Source of the DNA: Lysobacteraceae bacterium
GTDB lineage: Bacteria; Pseudomonadota; Gammaproteobacteria; Xanthomonadales; Xanthomonadaceae
Direction: 5' to 3'
Length of the DNA: 41,504 nt
Assembly: GCA_021299355.1 (NCBI GenBank)
Contig: JAJTGG010000010.1
Location: 1-41,504, forward strand
Positions 18,304 through 28,115 of the stretch are shown piece after piece. The translations under genes were made by a program, and so were the position numbers. Below the pieces are notes generated by a model. The model had not been told where the DNA came from and searched no databases. It saw only the letters and a list, made by a program, of their open reading frames with translations. How positions within the stretch are numbered: position 1 is the first letter of the stretch; the number at the start of each line of letters is the position of its first letter.

Positions 18304-20406
18304 GTGAATCGTCTTGCCTTCAGCTTCGCTCTGATCCTCTCTGTGTTGACCGCCCCCGCACGGGCCGTTTCCGAAGCCGACCTGCTGCCGGTCGATCAGG
18401 CCTACCCGTTGTCCATCGAAGCGGTCAGCGGCGACAGCGTACGCATCCGCTGGGGCATTGCTGAAGGCTACTATCTTTACAAGCACCGTACCGCCATCGA
18501 AAGCGATAACCCGGAGGTGACGCTGGAGCCGCTGCAGCTTCCTGCCGGCAAACCCTATCGCGATGAATTCTTCGGCGATGTCGAAACCTACCGGAAGGAA
18601 TTGGTCACTACGGTCCGCTTTGACGCACCGGATGGCACCGGCCATGTGCTGTTGCGTCTGCAATACCAAGGCTGCGCCGATATCGGCATCTGCTACCCGC
18701 CACAGAACAAGCGTCTGCGGATTCCGCTGAATACCGCCGCAGCGGCGGACGGCAAAGCTCTGCTCGGCCTGAACGGCGCAAGCACCGATGCGGCGCTGCC
18801 GGAAGATCAGGCCTTCCAGATCGAGGCCATCGTCGGCGACGCGGGGGCCTTGCTGCTGAAACTGACGCCGGCCGAGGGTTACTACCTGTACCGCGATAAG
18901 ATTGCTTTCACCGCATCGCAGGACGCAATCGCCGCACCGGGCAAAGCGAAACTGCCGGAAGCGGTGTGGTATCCCGATCCGGAATTCGGCACCGTGCCGG
19001 TGTATTTCGAACCGGCGGAAATCACCCTGCCCCTGCAACGTCGAACCACACAAGCCGGTCCGCTGCAATTGATCGTGGATTATCAGGGCTGCAAGGAAAA
19101 CGGCATTTGCTATCCGCCGATGAAAAAAAACCTCAGCCTCGAACTGCCCGCCGGTGGCACCCCTGTCGCCACCGACGCGCCGGACGCCGCTGCACCGAGC
19201 GGTTTGCTGCAATGGCTGCCAGCCCTGTTACTCGCGCTGCTCGGCGGTTTGATTCTCAACCTGATGCCCTGCGTGCTTCCGGTGCTGTCCTTCAAGGCGA
19301 TGGCGCTGGCCAAAGCCAACACGCCCGGCCATGCGCGCAGTCATGCCCTGTGGTACACCACCGGCGTCATGAGCAGTTTCGCCGCACTCGGCATCGGCGT
19401 GCTGGCCCTGCGCAGTGCCGGTCAGGCCCTGGGCTGGGGCTTCCAATTACAGCAGCCGATCATCGTCGGCGGTCTGGCGCTGCTGATGTTCGGCATCGGT
19501 TTGATGATGTCGGGCCTGTTCAACTGGGGCTCCGGCTTCGCCGGCATGGGCCAATCGCTCACCGAAAAATCCGGTCCGACCGGCGATTTCTTCACCGGCG
19601 TGCTGGCGGTGGTGGTGGCCAGCCCGTGCACGGCCCCGTTCATGGGCAGCGCGCTGGCCTTCGCCTTTACCGCGCACTGGGTGTTGGCGCTTTCGGTTTT
19701 TCTGGCCCTCGGCCTCGGTCTGGCCTTGCCATTCCTGTTGATCGGCTTCCTGCCAGGCCTTGCCGGCAAACTGCCGAAACCCGGCGCGTGGATGGACACA
19801 CTCAAACATTGGCTGGCCTATCCGATGTATCTGACCGCAGTCTGGCTGGCCTGGGTATTCGGCAACCAGAAGGGCGTGAACGGCTTGGCCCTGCTGTTGA
19901 TCGCTGCCACCGCACTGACCGCCGCGCTGTGGTGGTTCGAACGGCAGAAGATGGCGCCCAGCCTGCGTGCCAAAGCCATCGCGCTACTGCTTGGTGTGCT
20001 GGCCGCCGCCAGCTTCGGTGTTGCACTGCAGCAAGCGCAGCCGGGCGCCGCAATGAGCACGCAAGGCAGGAATTATGAGGCGTTCAGTCCGGAACGTCTG
20101 GCCGAACTACGCACGCAAGGCACGCCGGTGTTCGTCGACATGACCGCCGACTGGTGCATCACCTGCAAAGTCAATGAAAAAGCGGTGCTGCATACAGACG
20201 CATTCACGCAGCTTCTGAAAGATACCGGCACCGTGTACCTGGTCGGCGACTGGACCAACCAGGATCCGGACATCAGCGCTTATCTGGATCAATACGACAC
20301 GCCGGGCGTGCCGCTGTATGTGGTGTACCCCGAAGGTCCGGGCGATGGCAAAAAACTGCCGCAGCTGCTGACGCACGACATCATGCGTGACGCGCTGGCG
20401 CAATGA
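18304..20406 (+). CDS. dsbD: Thiol:disulfide interchange protein DsbD with two N-terminal alpha domains
   Basis: A 700-residue inner-membrane reductase that carries electrons from cytoplasmic thioredoxin to periplasmic partners such as DsbC. A signal peptide ends at APARA (residue 21). Two similar DsbD-alpha domains follow, each with a CX5C pair in GxxxNGICYPP or its like: C124/C130 and C263/C269. E. coli DsbD (565 residues) has one. The membrane domain carries NLMPCVLPVLSFKAM (C323) and VASPCTAPFMG (C442). The C-terminal thioredoxin-like domain has DWCITCK (C618/C621). All redox cysteines of the cascade are kept. The start is GTG 18304 with CGGAA upstream. The next gene, a thioredoxin, overlaps by 4 nt and is probably a client or partner. 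Confidence 0.93.
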   Translation: MNRLAFSFALILSVLTAPARAVSEADLLPVDQAYPLSIEAVSGDSVRIRWGIAEGYYLYKHRTAIESDNPEVTLEPLQLPAGKPYRDEFFGDVETYRKELVTTVRFDAPDGTGHVLLRLQYQGCADIGICYPPQNKRLRIPLNTAAAADGKALLGLNGASTDAALPEDQAFQIEAIVGDAGALLLKLTPAEGYYLYRDKIAFTASQDAIAAPGKAKLPEAVWYPDPEFGTVPVYFEPAEITLPLQRRTTQAGPLQLIVDYQGCKENGICYPPMKKNLSLELPAGGTPVATDAPDAAAPSGLLQWLPALLLALLGGLILNLMPCVLPVLSFKAMALAKANTPGHARSHALWYTTGVMSSFAALGIGVLALRSAGQALGWGFQLQQPIIVGGLALLMFGIGLMMSGLFNWGSGFAGMGQSLTEKSGPTGDFFTGVLAVVVASPCTAPFMGSALAFAFTAHWVLALSVFLALGLGLALPFLLIGFLPGLAGKLPKPGAWMDTLKHWLAYPMYLTAVWLAWVFGNQKGVNGLALLLIAATALTAALWWFERQKMAPSLRAKAIALLLGVLAAASFGVALQQAQPGAAMSTQGRNYEAFSPERLAELRTQGTPVFVDMTADWCITCKVNEKAVLHTDAFTQLLKDTGTVYLVGDWTNQDPDISAYLDQYDTPGVPLYVVYPEGPGDGKKLPQLLTHDIMRDALAQ

Positions 20407-20990
20407 AACCGCTGAAAGTGGTGATGCTGGCCTTGTTGGCTGCCCTGCTGGGGCTGGCGGCCGGCATCTTCATCGCCGGTCCGGGCATTCTGCTGCGCAC
20501 GGAGATTGGACAGGCCTTGTTTGAGCGCTTGGTGCCACCGAAATATCCGGCGCCGGGCGGCGCCGCCGCCATCGGCGACACGGTGCGGTCGTTCACCGTG
20601 ACCGACTTCGGTGGCAGCCCGCGCACCCTGCCGACCCCGGGCCGCTGGCAGGTCATCAACTACTGGGCCAGCTGGTGCGGCCCCTGCCGATTGGAAATGC
20701 CCTGGCTGGATGCGCTGCACGCCGATAACCAGGGCCGTTTTGAAGTCATTGGCATCGCCTTGGAAGCCCCCGATGCGGCCGCTACCCTGCTGACCGATAT
20801 CCCGGTCCGATTCACCCAACACCACGAGCCGCCCGGGGCAACAGACAGCTCGGTGCATCTGGGTAATGGCTGGGGGGTGCTGCCGTTCACAGTGCTAATC
20901 GACCCGCAGGGCCGCTTGGTCAAACGCCATATCGGCGTGTTTGCCGGCGAAGCCCACTTGCGGGAATGGCTGCTGGATGGCATGCGCTGA
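20403..20990 (+). CDS. TlpA-like membrane-anchored thioredoxin
   Basis: A 195-residue protein with an N-terminal hydrophobic anchor (residues 5-28) and a periplasmic TlpA/ResA-type thioredoxin domain. The active site is NYWASWCGPCRLEMPWL with C92 and C95. GVLPFTVLIDPQGRLVKRHIG holds the cis-Pro loop (LPFT) of the fold. The ATG overlaps the dsbD stop (ATGA), so the two are translated together. This suggests the protein is kept reduced by DsbD and acts in cytochrome c maturation or in disulfide reduction. The exact client is unknown. Confidence 0.9.
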   Translation: MKPLKVVMLALLAALLGLAAGIFIAGPGILLRTEIGQALFERLVPPKYPAPGGAAAIGDTVRSFTVTDFGGSPRTLPTPGRWQVINYWASWCGPCRLEMPWLDALHADNQGRFEVIGIALEAPDAAATLLTDIPVRFTQHHEPPGATDSSVHLGNGWGVLPFTVLIDPQGRLVKRHIGVFAGEAHLREWLLDGMR

Positions 20991-21102
20991 TGAGCCGCGG
21001 TTAACAAAAATCAAACAGCATTCATTTTCAGGGAAATTACGTCATTTTCTAGACAAAACCCCCTAAGTTTGCGAAACTGACCGTTCGCTTGGGGAGGGTG
21101 TT

Positions 21103-21561
21103 GTGGCGTATTTTCTGGTACTAAACGGTCCGAATCTCAATCTGCTAGGGCAGCGCGAGCCGGGAATCTACGGCACACAGACTCTGGCACAGATCAATGA
21201 GGCCCTGAAAATCCAGGCCGAAAGCGCCGGTCACCGCATCGCGTTCCTACAGAGCAATGCCGAGCATGAGATGGTCGAGGCGGTGCAACGCGCGCCGGCC
21301 GAGGGCGTCGATGCCATCCTGATCAACCCGGCGGCCTTCACCCACACCTCGGTCGCCCTGCGCGATGCCTTCGCGGCAGTCGGCCTGCCCTTCATCGAGG
21401 CGCACCTGTCGAATCCACACAGCCGCGAGCCGTTCCGGCAGCATTCCTATTTTTCCGATCTGGCCAAAGCCGTCATCTGCGGCTTCGGTCCGGACAGTTA
21501 CCGCTTTGCATTGACGCAGCTGATGCAGTGGTTTCCCGCATCCGCCGCCGATACCCCCTGA
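21103..21561 (+). CDS. aroQ: Type II 3-dehydroquinate dehydratase
   Basis: A 152-residue enzyme of the shikimate pathway that turns 3-dehydroquinate into 3-dehydroshikimate; active as a dodecamer. The N-terminal [18 protein letters not shown] includes the flexible catalytic loop with Arg and Tyr. [16 protein letters not shown] and [18 protein letters not shown] hold the remaining active-site residues. The start is GTG 21103 with a GGGGAGGG stretch just before it. It is the first gene of the aroQ-accB-accC-prmA run. Confidence 0.96.
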   Translation: MAYFLVLNGPNLNLLGQREPGIYGTQTLAQINEALKIQAESAGHRIAFLQSNAEHEMVEAVQRAPAEGVDAILINPAAFTHTSVALRDAFAAVGLPFIEAHLSNPHSREPFRQHSYFSDLAKAVICGFGPDSYRFALTQLMQWFPASAADTP

Positions 21562-21581
21562 ACCACGTACCTGAGGTCATT

Positions 21582-22061
21582 ATGGACTTACGCAAAATCA
21601 AAGCCCTGATCGAACTGCTGGAAAAGTCCAGCCTTTCCGAACTGGAAATCAAAGAAGGTGAGGAGACCGTACGGCTGGCCCGCCACACCGGCATGACCGC
21701 ACCGGCTCCGGTCATCCATCATGTTGCCGCTCCGGCGACCCCGGCCGAAGCGCCGACGCGGGCGCCGGCCGCCAGTTCCGGGCCCTCGGCCGAAGCGGTC
21801 GGCAAATCGGCCAAAGCGGTTCCGGACGGCCACACCGTGCGCTCTCCGATGGTCGGCACCTTCTACGCCTCGCCGAGCCCGGAAGCCGCGCCTTATGTGC
21901 GCGTCGGACAGACTGTGAAAGCCGGCGACACTATCGGCATCATCGAAGCGATGAAGATGTTCAATCCGATCGAAGCCGACGTGTCCGGCACCGTGACCGC
22001 CGTTCTGGTCCAGCCGGGCCAGGCCATCGAATTCGACGAAGCGATGTTCATCATCTCCTGA
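21582..22061 (+). CDS. accB: Acetyl-CoA carboxylase biotin carboxyl carrier protein
   Basis: A 159-residue carrier whose biotin accepts CO2 from AccC and passes it to acetyl-CoA through AccAD, the first step of fatty acid synthesis. [21 protein letters not shown] is the standard N-terminal helix region. A Pro/Ala-rich linker (about residues 48-85) leads to the biotinyl domain ([15 protein letters not shown]). The biotinylated Lys is K125 in [14 protein letters not shown] 21582 has GAGGT upstream, which rules out the longer frame from 21528 that overlaps aroQ. Confidence 0.98.
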   Translation: MDLRKIKALIELLEKSSLSELEIKEGEETVRLARHTGMTAPAPVIHHVAAPATPAEAPTRAPAASSGPSAEAVGKSAKAVPDGHTVRSPMVGTFYASPSPEAAPYVRVGQTVKAGDTIGIIEAMKMFNPIEADVSGTVTAVLVQPGQAIEFDEAMFIIS

Positions 22062-22074
22062 GCAGGTTGAAGCC

Positions 22075-23442
22075 ATGTTGAAAAAAGTCGTCATCGCCAA
22101 CCGCGGCGAAATCGCGTTGCGCATCCTGCGCGCCTGCCGCGCGCTCGGCATCAAGACCGTCGCCGTGCATTCCACCGTCGACCGCAACCTGAAGCACGTG
22201 GCCATGGCCGACGAATCGGTGTGCATCGGTCCGGCGCCGTCGATTGAAAGCTATCTGAATGTTCCGGCCATCATCGCCGCCGCGGAAGTGACCGACGCCG
22301 ACGCCATCCATCCGGGTTACGGTTTCCTTTCGGAAAACGCAACCTTCTGCGAACGTGCCGAAGGGTCCGGCTTCATTTTCATCGGCCCCACCGCCGATGT
22401 CATCCGCATGATGGGCGACAAGGTCGAGGCCATCCGCGCCATGAAGGATGCCGGCGTACCCTGCGTGCCCGGATCGGGCGGACCGCTCGGCGACGACGCT
22501 ATGGCCAATCTGAAAATGGCCGAAGACATCGGCTATCCGGTCATCATCAAAGCGGCCGGCGGCGGCGGCGGACGCGGCATGCGCGTGGTGCGCGAAGCCG
22601 ATAGCCTGATTACTTCGATCACCACCACCCAACAGGAAGCCAAGGCCGCGTTCAACAACGACATGGTCTACATGGAAAAATTCCTGGAAAATCCGCGCCA
22701 CATCGAAATACAGGTGCTGTCCGACGGCCAGGGCAATGCCATCCATCTGGGCGAACGCGACTGCTCGATGCAGCGCCGTCACCAGAAAGTGGTGGAAGAA
22801 GCCCCTGCTCCGGGCATCACCCCCGAGCAGCGTGCCGAAATCGGCCGCATCTGCACCGAAGCCTGCGTGCGCATCGGCTATCGCGGCGCCGGCACCTTCG
22901 AATTCCTGTATGAGAACGGCCGTTTCTACTTCATCGAAATGAACACCCGCATCCAGGTCGAACATCCGGTCACCGAAATGATCACCGGCGTCGATCTGGT
23001 GCGCGAACAGCTGCTGATTGCCTCCGGCCAGAAACTGTCGCTGACCCAAGACGACATCGTCATCCGCGGCCACGCCATCGAATGCCGCATCAATGCCGAG
23101 GATCCGGACAATTTCCTGCCAAGTCCGGGCCTCATCAAACATTTTCACTCGCCGGGCGGCCCCGGCGTGCGCGTCGATTCGCACATCTACGAAGGCTACA
23201 AAGTACCGCCGAATTACGATTCGATGATCGGCAAACTGATCGTGCACGGCAACACCCGCGAACAGGCGATTTACCGCATGCGCTGCGCGCTGTCGGAAAT
23301 GATCGTGGACGGCATCAAGACCAATGTGCCGCTGCAGCAACGCATTCTGGCCGATGCCGGTTTCTTCCAGGGCGGCACCAACATCCATTATCTGGAAAAA
23401 CGCCTGGCCGAACGCAAAGACAAAGGCCTTGGCCTGACCTGA
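22075..23442 (+). CDS. accC: Acetyl-CoA carboxylase biotin carboxylase subunit
   Basis: A 455-residue ATP-grasp enzyme that carboxylates the biotin of AccB with bicarbonate and ATP. Domains in order: N-terminal biotin-carboxylase domain ([18 protein letters not shown]), ATP-grasp with the Gly-rich loop [14 protein letters not shown] (about residues 159-172), active-site [14 protein letters not shown], and C-terminal domain. The start lies 13 bp after accB. The stop TGA shares its A with the ATG of prmA. Confidence 0.98.
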   Translation: MLKKVVIANRGEIALRILRACRALGIKTVAVHSTVDRNLKHVAMADESVCIGPAPSIESYLNVPAIIAAAEVTDADAIHPGYGFLSENATFCERAEGSGFIFIGPTADVIRMMGDKVEAIRAMKDAGVPCVPGSGGPLGDDAMANLKMAEDIGYPVIIKAAGGGGGRGMRVVREADSLITSITTTQQEAKAAFNNDMVYMEKFLENPRHIEIQVLSDGQGNAIHLGERDCSMQRRHQKVVEEAPAPGITPEQRAEIGRICTEACVRIGYRGAGTFEFLYENGRFYFIEMNTRIQVEHPVTEMITGVDLVREQLLIASGQKLSLTQDDIVIRGHAIECRINAEDPDNFLPSPGLIKHFHSPGGPGVRVDSHIYEGYKVPPNYDSMIGKLIVHGNTREQAIYRMRCALSEMIVDGIKTNVPLQQRILADAGFFQGGTNIHYLEKRLAERKDKGLGLT

Positions 23443-24338
23443 TGCCGTTTCTCGAGCTGTCCATCGCCTGCAAAGCCAGTGAGGAAGCGCGGGTAGAAAC
23501 CGCGTTGAACGAACTCGGCGCGCTCAGCGTGTCACTGTTGGACGCGGCCGATGCCGAAAACGAAAAAGCCATCCTCGAACCCGGCGTTGGCGAAACCCCG
23601 TTGTGGAACGACATCGTGCTGCTGGCGCTGTTCGATGCCGGCACCCATGAAGGCCTGTTGCTGCATGCCTTGGATGCCTACGACAGCGGCATCGACTGGT
23701 CCAGCGCCACATTCCGCACGGTGGAAGACCAAGACTGGGAACGGGCCTGGCTGGATCAATTCGAACCGATGCGCTTCGGCAGTCGCACTTGGATCATTCC
23801 CTGGCACCGTGACGCCCCGCCTGAAGCGGCGAATGGCGTCATCATCCGTCTGGATCCGGGCCTGGCCTTCGGTTCGGGTACGCACCCGACCACCGCGCTC
23901 TGTCTGCAATGGCTGGACGGCCTCGATCTGCGCGGCAAGGACGTGCTCGATTTCGGCTGCGGTTCCGGCATTCTTGCCTTGGCGGCGCTGAAACTGGGTG
24001 CGGCTTCGGCTGTCGGTGTCGACAACGATCCGCAGGCGCTGATTGCCACGCATGACAACGCCGAACGCAACGGTGTCGGTCATTTGCTGCAGGTCTATCT
24101 GCCGGAGGCCGAACCGCTGCGCCAGTATCCGGTAGTGCTGGCCAACATCCTGGCCTCGGCGCTCATCGCCCTGCATGACACGCTGGCGGCACGCACGCAG
24201 ACCGGTGGCCTCATCGCCCTGTCCGGCATTCTGAAAGGTCAGGAACACGAGGTGCTGGCGGCTTTCGCCCCACATTTCGAGGCATTGACGGTAACGCAGC
24301 ACGACGATTGGATCCGCATCGATGGCCGCAAACGCTGA
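23442..24338 (+). CDS. prmA: Ribosomal protein L11 methyltransferase
   Basis: A 298-residue SAM-dependent enzyme that trimethylates amino groups of ribosomal protein L11. The N-terminal substrate-recognition domain starts [20 protein letters not shown] linker contains [15 protein letters not shown], followed by [20 protein letters not shown]. The SAM motif I is [32 protein letters not shown] corresponds to the family's NI(L/M)AxPL catalytic segment. The ATG overlaps the accC stop by one base. The DUF3426 gene starts inside its 3' end. Confidence 0.96.
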   Translation: MPFLELSIACKASEEARVETALNELGALSVSLLDAADAENEKAILEPGVGETPLWNDIVLLALFDAGTHEGLLLHALDAYDSGIDWSSATFRTVEDQDWERAWLDQFEPMRFGSRTWIIPWHRDAPPEAANGVIIRLDPGLAFGSGTHPTTALCLQWLDGLDLRGKDVLDFGCGSGILALAALKLGAASAVGVDNDPQALIATHDNAERNGVGHLLQVYLPEAEPLRQYPVVLANILASALIALHDTLAARTQTGGLIALSGILKGQEHEVLAAFAPHFEALTVTQHDDWIRIDGRKR

Positions 24339-24801
24339 GCGAAACCGCCGCGCGTTGCTGGCCGGCATTTTCGTGCTGGTTCTGGCATTGGGCCTGCAGA
24401 TCATTCTGGCCAAACGCGATGCGCTGGCCGAAAATCCGGCCTGGCGGCCGCTGGTCAGCCGCCTGTGCCTACTGGCCTCCTGCCAGCTCGCGGCCTGGCG
24501 CCAGCCGGAGGCTTTCGTGCCGGTGCGTCAGGCGGTTGCCGCCGACCCCGAACAGGCCGGGGTTTTGCGGGTACAGCTGAGTTTCCGCAATGAGGCACAA
24601 TGGCCGCAGCCCTGGCCGCAAATCGAAATCCGCCTCAGCGATATCACCGGCGAGGCCCTCGCCATGCGTCGTTTCCGTCCGCGCGAATACCTCAATGCCG
24701 CGCAGGACGGCGACATCAAACCCGGACAGACCGTCTCGGTGGAAATCGCGCTGCAGGAAACCTCCGGCAAGGCCGCGGGCTTCGCTTTCGATTTTCACTG
24801 A
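24322..24801 (+). CDS. DUF3426 domain protein
   Basis: A 159-residue protein with one N-terminal transmembrane helix ([20 protein letters not shown]) and a C-terminal DUF3426 beta-rich domain. It begins 17 nt inside prmA and precedes fis. In many related bacteria this domain is fused to an N-terminal zinc ribbon; here no zinc ribbon is present before the helix. Its function is unknown. The C-terminal [13 protein letters not shown] and [13 protein letters not shown] segments are typical of the family's beta sandwich. Confidence 0.85.
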   Translation: MAANAERNRRALLAGIFVLVLALGLQIILAKRDALAENPAWRPLVSRLCLLASCQLAAWRQPEAFVPVRQAVAADPEQAGVLRVQLSFRNEAQWPQPWPQIEIRLSDITGEALAMRRFRPREYLNAAQDGDIKPGQTVSVEIALQETSGKAAGFAFDFH

Positions 24802-24871
24802 GGCGTTCAGGTAAGGGTTCGCAAATCGGGATACACTACACGGCCGGAAAAAATACCCGCACGAGCCGTAA

Positions 24872-25153
24872 GTGAACACCCTGCATCTCATCCACAGCAG
24901 TACCCCCGAAACCAAAACCCAACCCTGCCTGAAAGATGTCGTGGCCCGCGTCGTGCGCCGGTATCTGCAGGATATGGGGCATGCCCGAAGCAACGATCTT
25001 TACGACACCGTGCTGGCCGAAGTCGAGCCGGCACTGCTGCAGGAAGTGATGATCTACTGCCGGGGCAATCAGAGCCGTGCGGCCGAAATCCTTGGCATGA
25101 ACCGCGCTACCCTGCGCAAGAAACTCAAGCAATACGCCGTTTCCGAGGGCTGA
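24872..25153 (+). CDS. fis: DNA-binding protein Fis
   Basis: A 93-residue nucleoid protein, nearly the length of E. coli Fis (98). It bends DNA, activates rRNA promoters and aids site-specific inversion. The C-terminal helix-turn-helix is textbook: YCRGNQSRAAEILGMNRATL, then RKKLKQY. The N-terminal part (beta-hairpin and helices) is less conserved. The start appears to be GTG 24872 with only a weak GAG upstream. It follows DUF3426 by 70 bp, as in other members of this order, and unlike E. coli, where it follows dusB. Confidence 0.95.
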   Translation: MNTLHLIHSSTPETKTQPCLKDVVARVVRRYLQDMGHARSNDLYDTVLAEVEPALLQEVMIYCRGNQSRAAEILGMNRATLRKKLKQYAVSEG

Positions 25154-25177
25154 TCTAGCCCCAATGCCTCACCCCGA

Positions 25178-25195
25178 GGGTTTATAATTAAACCC
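25178..25195 (+). other. Short dyad GGGTTTA-TAAT-TAAACCC between fis and purH
   Basis: A perfect 7-bp inverted repeat lies 25 bp after the fis stop and 15 bp before purH. It contains TATAAT (25183-25188). It could be a weak terminator (CCCTTTC follows) or an operator over a purH promoter. It does not resemble the E. coli PurR box. No clear -35 box is seen. Confidence 0.35.
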
Positions 25196-25210
25196 CTTTC
25201 GGAGTGATTT

Positions 25211-26782
25211 ATGCCTGCCATCCGCCATCCCGTCCGTCGCGCTCTGCTGTCGGTGTCCGATAAATCCGGCCTGCTGCCGCTGGCCGAGGCCCTGATTGCG
25301 CATGGCGTGCAGCTGCTATCCACCGGCGGCACCGCCAAAACCCTGCGCGACGCCGGCCTGGCCGTCACCGATGTCAGCAGCGTGACCGGCTTTCCGGAAA
25401 TCATGGGCGGTCGGGTGAAAACCCTGCATCCGAAAATCCACGGCGGCCTGCTGTCGCGTACCGGCACCGATGACGCGGTCAGCGCCGAGCATGGCATCGA
25501 GGCCATCGACCTGCTGGTGGTGAACCTTTATCCGTTCGCGGCCACCGTCGCCAAACCCGACTGCACGTACGACGAGGCAATCGAGAACATCGACATCGGC
25601 GGACCGGCCATGCTGCGCGCCGCCGCCAAAAATCATGCGCGTGTTGCGGTACTGACCGATCCAGCTGATTATGCCGGCTTCATCGATACGCTTGCCGAAG
25701 GCGGAAGCACCGACGCGCAGCGCCGCAGCTGGGCCGCGAAAACCTATGCGCATACCAGCACCTACGACGGCCAGATCACCGAATGGCTGTCCAAACGCGC
25801 CGATAACCCCGATGAACCAAAACCCTGGCCAGCCAGCCTGCATCCGGCCTTCGCACTCGGCAGCGCCCTGCGCTATGGCGAGAATCCGCATCAGGCCGGC
25901 GCCCTGTTCGTCGAAGCCGCCGCCGGCAGCGGCATCGTCGCCACCGCCCGCTTCATCCAAGGCAAGGAACTGTCATTCAACAATATCGCCGACGCCGATG
26001 CCGCGCTGGAATGCGTCAAGGCCTTCGACGCACCGGCCTGCGTCATCGTCAAACACGCCAACCCCTGCGGCGTGGCCGTGGCCGCCAACGTCGGCGACGC
26101 CTACGACCGCGCCTTTGCCACCGATCCGACCTCGGCTTTCGGCGGCATCATCGCCTTCAACCGCGTGCTCGATGGCAAAACCGCGAGCACCATCGCCGAA
26201 CGCCAGTTCGTGGAAGTGGTCATCGCGCCCGGCATCAGCCCGGATGCGCAGGCCGCATTCGCGCGCAAGCCGAACGTGCGCGTGCTCGACTGCGGCGCGC
26301 TCGACGGTCATCGCGGCGACTGGGATTACAAACGCGTTGCCGGTGGACTGCTGGTACAGAACACCGACAGCGACACGCTGGGCATCAAGGATCTGAAAAC
26401 GGTCAGCAATACCCAGCCGAGTCTCGAACAATTGGAAGATATGCTGTTCGCCTGGAAAGTGGCGATGTTCGTGAAATCGAACGCCATCGTTTTTGCGCAG
26501 GATCAGCGCACCATCGGCATCGGCGCCGGCCAGATGAGCCGGGTGATCAGCGCGAAAATCGCCAGCATCAAGGCCGATGATGCCGGCTTGGCCGTGCCCG
26601 GCGCGGTGATGGCTTCGGATGCGTTCTTCCCGTTCCGCGACGGCATCGACACCGCCGCCGCAGCCGGCATCTCCGCGGTCATCCAGCCCGGCGGCTCGAT
26701 GCGCGACAACGAAGTCATCGACGCCGCCAATGAACACGGTATCGCCATGGTATTCACCGGCCGCCGCCACTTCAAACACTGA
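25211..26782 (+). CDS. purH: Bifunctional AICAR formyltransferase / IMP cyclohydrolase
   Basis: A 523-residue enzyme for the last two steps of IMP synthesis. The N-terminal IMP cyclohydrolase (MGS-like fold) shows [20 protein letters not shown] and [33 protein letters not shown]. The C-terminal formyltransferase has [21 protein letters not shown] and [16 protein letters not shown] lies 7 nt before the ATG. It is followed 9 bp later by purD, so the two form a purine operon. Confidence 0.98.
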   Translation: MPAIRHPVRRALLSVSDKSGLLPLAEALIAHGVQLLSTGGTAKTLRDAGLAVTDVSSVTGFPEIMGGRVKTLHPKIHGGLLSRTGTDDAVSAEHGIEAIDLLVVNLYPFAATVAKPDCTYDEAIENIDIGGPAMLRAAAKNHARVAVLTDPADYAGFIDTLAEGGSTDAQRRSWAAKTYAHTSTYDGQITEWLSKRADNPDEPKPWPASLHPAFALGSALRYGENPHQAGALFVEAAAGSGIVATARFIQGKELSFNNIADADAALECVKAFDAPACVIVKHANPCGVAVAANVGDAYDRAFATDPTSAFGGIIAFNRVLDGKTASTIAERQFVEVVIAPGISPDAQAAFARKPNVRVLDCGALDGHRGDWDYKRVAGGLLVQNTDSDTLGIKDLKTVSNTQPSLEQLEDMLFAWKVAMFVKSNAIVFAQDQRTIGIGAGQMSRVISAKIASIKADDAGLAVPGAVMASDAFFPFRDGIDTAAAAGISAVIQPGGSMRDNEVIDAANEHGIAMVFTGRRHFKH

Positions 26783-26791
26783 GGAACACCC

Positions 26792-28087
26792 ATGAAAATT
26801 CTCGTGATCGGATCCGGCGGGCGTGAACACGCACTGGCCTGGCGTTTGGCGCAGTCGCCGCGGATCACGGAAATACTGGTGGCCCCGGGCAATGCCGGCA
26901 CCGCCCGCGAGGGCAAATGCCGCAACGTCGCTGTCGCGGTCACCGACATCGACGGCCTGCTGGCGCTGGCGCAAGCCGAGAACGTGGCGTTCACCCTGGT
27001 CGGCCCGGAAGCACCGCTGGTGCTGGGCGTGGTCGATCTGTTCCAGGCGCACGACCTGCGTATCTTCGGGCCCCGCCAGGCCGCCGCGCAGCTGGAAGGC
27101 AGCAAGGCCTTCGCCAAGGATTTTCTGGCGCGGCACGGCATTCCGACCGCGCATTACGCGGTGTTCGATAGCCAAGCCGAAGCGTTGGCGCATGTCGATC
27201 ATGTCGGTGCGCCGATTGTGATCAAGGCCGACGGTCTGGCCGCCGGCAAAGGCGTGGTGGTGGCGATGACGCTGATTGAGGCCAAAGCCGCGATTACCGA
27301 CATGCTCGGCAACAACCAGTTCGGCGAGGCCGGCGCGCGCGTAGTCATCGAGGAATTCCTGACCGGCGAAGAAGCCAGTTTCATTTCGATGGTGGACGGC
27401 CGTACCGCGCTGCCGATGGCGACCAGCCAGGACCACAAACGCGTCGGTGACGGCGACACCGGCCCGAACACCGGTGGCATGGGCGCGTATTCACCGGCAC
27501 CGGTGGTCACCCCGGAAGTACATGCACGGGTGATGCGCGAAGTGGTTGAACCGACCGTGCGTGGCATGATCAGTGACGGCATGCCGTTCACCGGTTTTCT
27601 GTACGCCGGTCTGATGATCGATGCGGCCGGCACACCGAAAGTGATCGAATTCAATGTACGCTTCGGCGATCCGGAAACCCAGCCGGTGATGCTACGTCTG
27701 CAATCCGATCTGAGCACACTGATCGAAGCCGCCATCGACGGCCGACTGCACGCCACCGAAGCACGCTGGGATCCGCGCCCGGCGCTGGGCGTGGTCATGG
27801 CCGCCGAGCATTACCCCGGTACGCCGCGTACCGGCGATGTGATCCACGGTCTCGACATTGACGCGCCACCGGACAGCAAGCTGTTCCATGCCGGCACCCG
27901 GCTGGAAGAAGACCAGGTGCTGACCAGCGGCGGCCGCGTGCTGTGCGCCACCGCACTCGGCAACAGCGTGGCCGAGGCCCAGAATACGGCCTATACGCTG
28001 GCCGACCAGATCAACTGGCTGGGCGAATTCCACCGCAGCGACATCGGCTGGCGCGCCATCGAACGCGAGCACCTGAGTCGGCTATAG
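26792..28087 (+). CDS. purD: Phosphoribosylamine-glycine ligase (GAR synthetase)
   Basis: A 431-residue ATP-grasp enzyme joining phosphoribosylamine to glycine, the second step of purine synthesis. [19 protein letters not shown] is the hallmark start, followed by [14 protein letters not shown]. The ATP-grasp core shows [18 protein letters not shown], then [11 protein letters not shown] and [29 protein letters not shown] precedes the ATG. The order purH-purD is common in proteobacteria. Confidence 0.98.
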   Translation: MKILVIGSGGREHALAWRLAQSPRITEILVAPGNAGTAREGKCRNVAVAVTDIDGLLALAQAENVAFTLVGPEAPLVLGVVDLFQAHDLRIFGPRQAAAQLEGSKAFAKDFLARHGIPTAHYAVFDSQAEALAHVDHVGAPIVIKADGLAAGKGVVVAMTLIEAKAAITDMLGNNQFGEAGARVVIEEFLTGEEASFISMVDGRTALPMATSQDHKRVGDGDTGPNTGGMGAYSPAPVVTPEVHARVMREVVEPTVRGMISDGMPFTGFLYAGLMIDAAGTPKVIEFNVRFGDPETQPVMLRLQSDLSTLIEAAIDGRLHATEARWDPRPALGVVMAAEHYPGTPRTGDVIHGLDIDAPPDSKLFHAGTRLEEDQVLTSGGRVLCATALGNSVAEAQNTAYTLADQINWLGEFHRSDIGWRAIEREHLSRL

Positions 28088-28115
28088 TGGGCCTTGGTCA
28101 CCGAATCCGCGCACC

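Noticed and set aside
22051..23388. 445-residue open frame opposite accC.
   Set aside because: It is the antisense shadow of a highly conserved, codon-biased gene, rich in His, Asp and Gly with no known family. The same holds for the frames opposite purH, purD and groEL.
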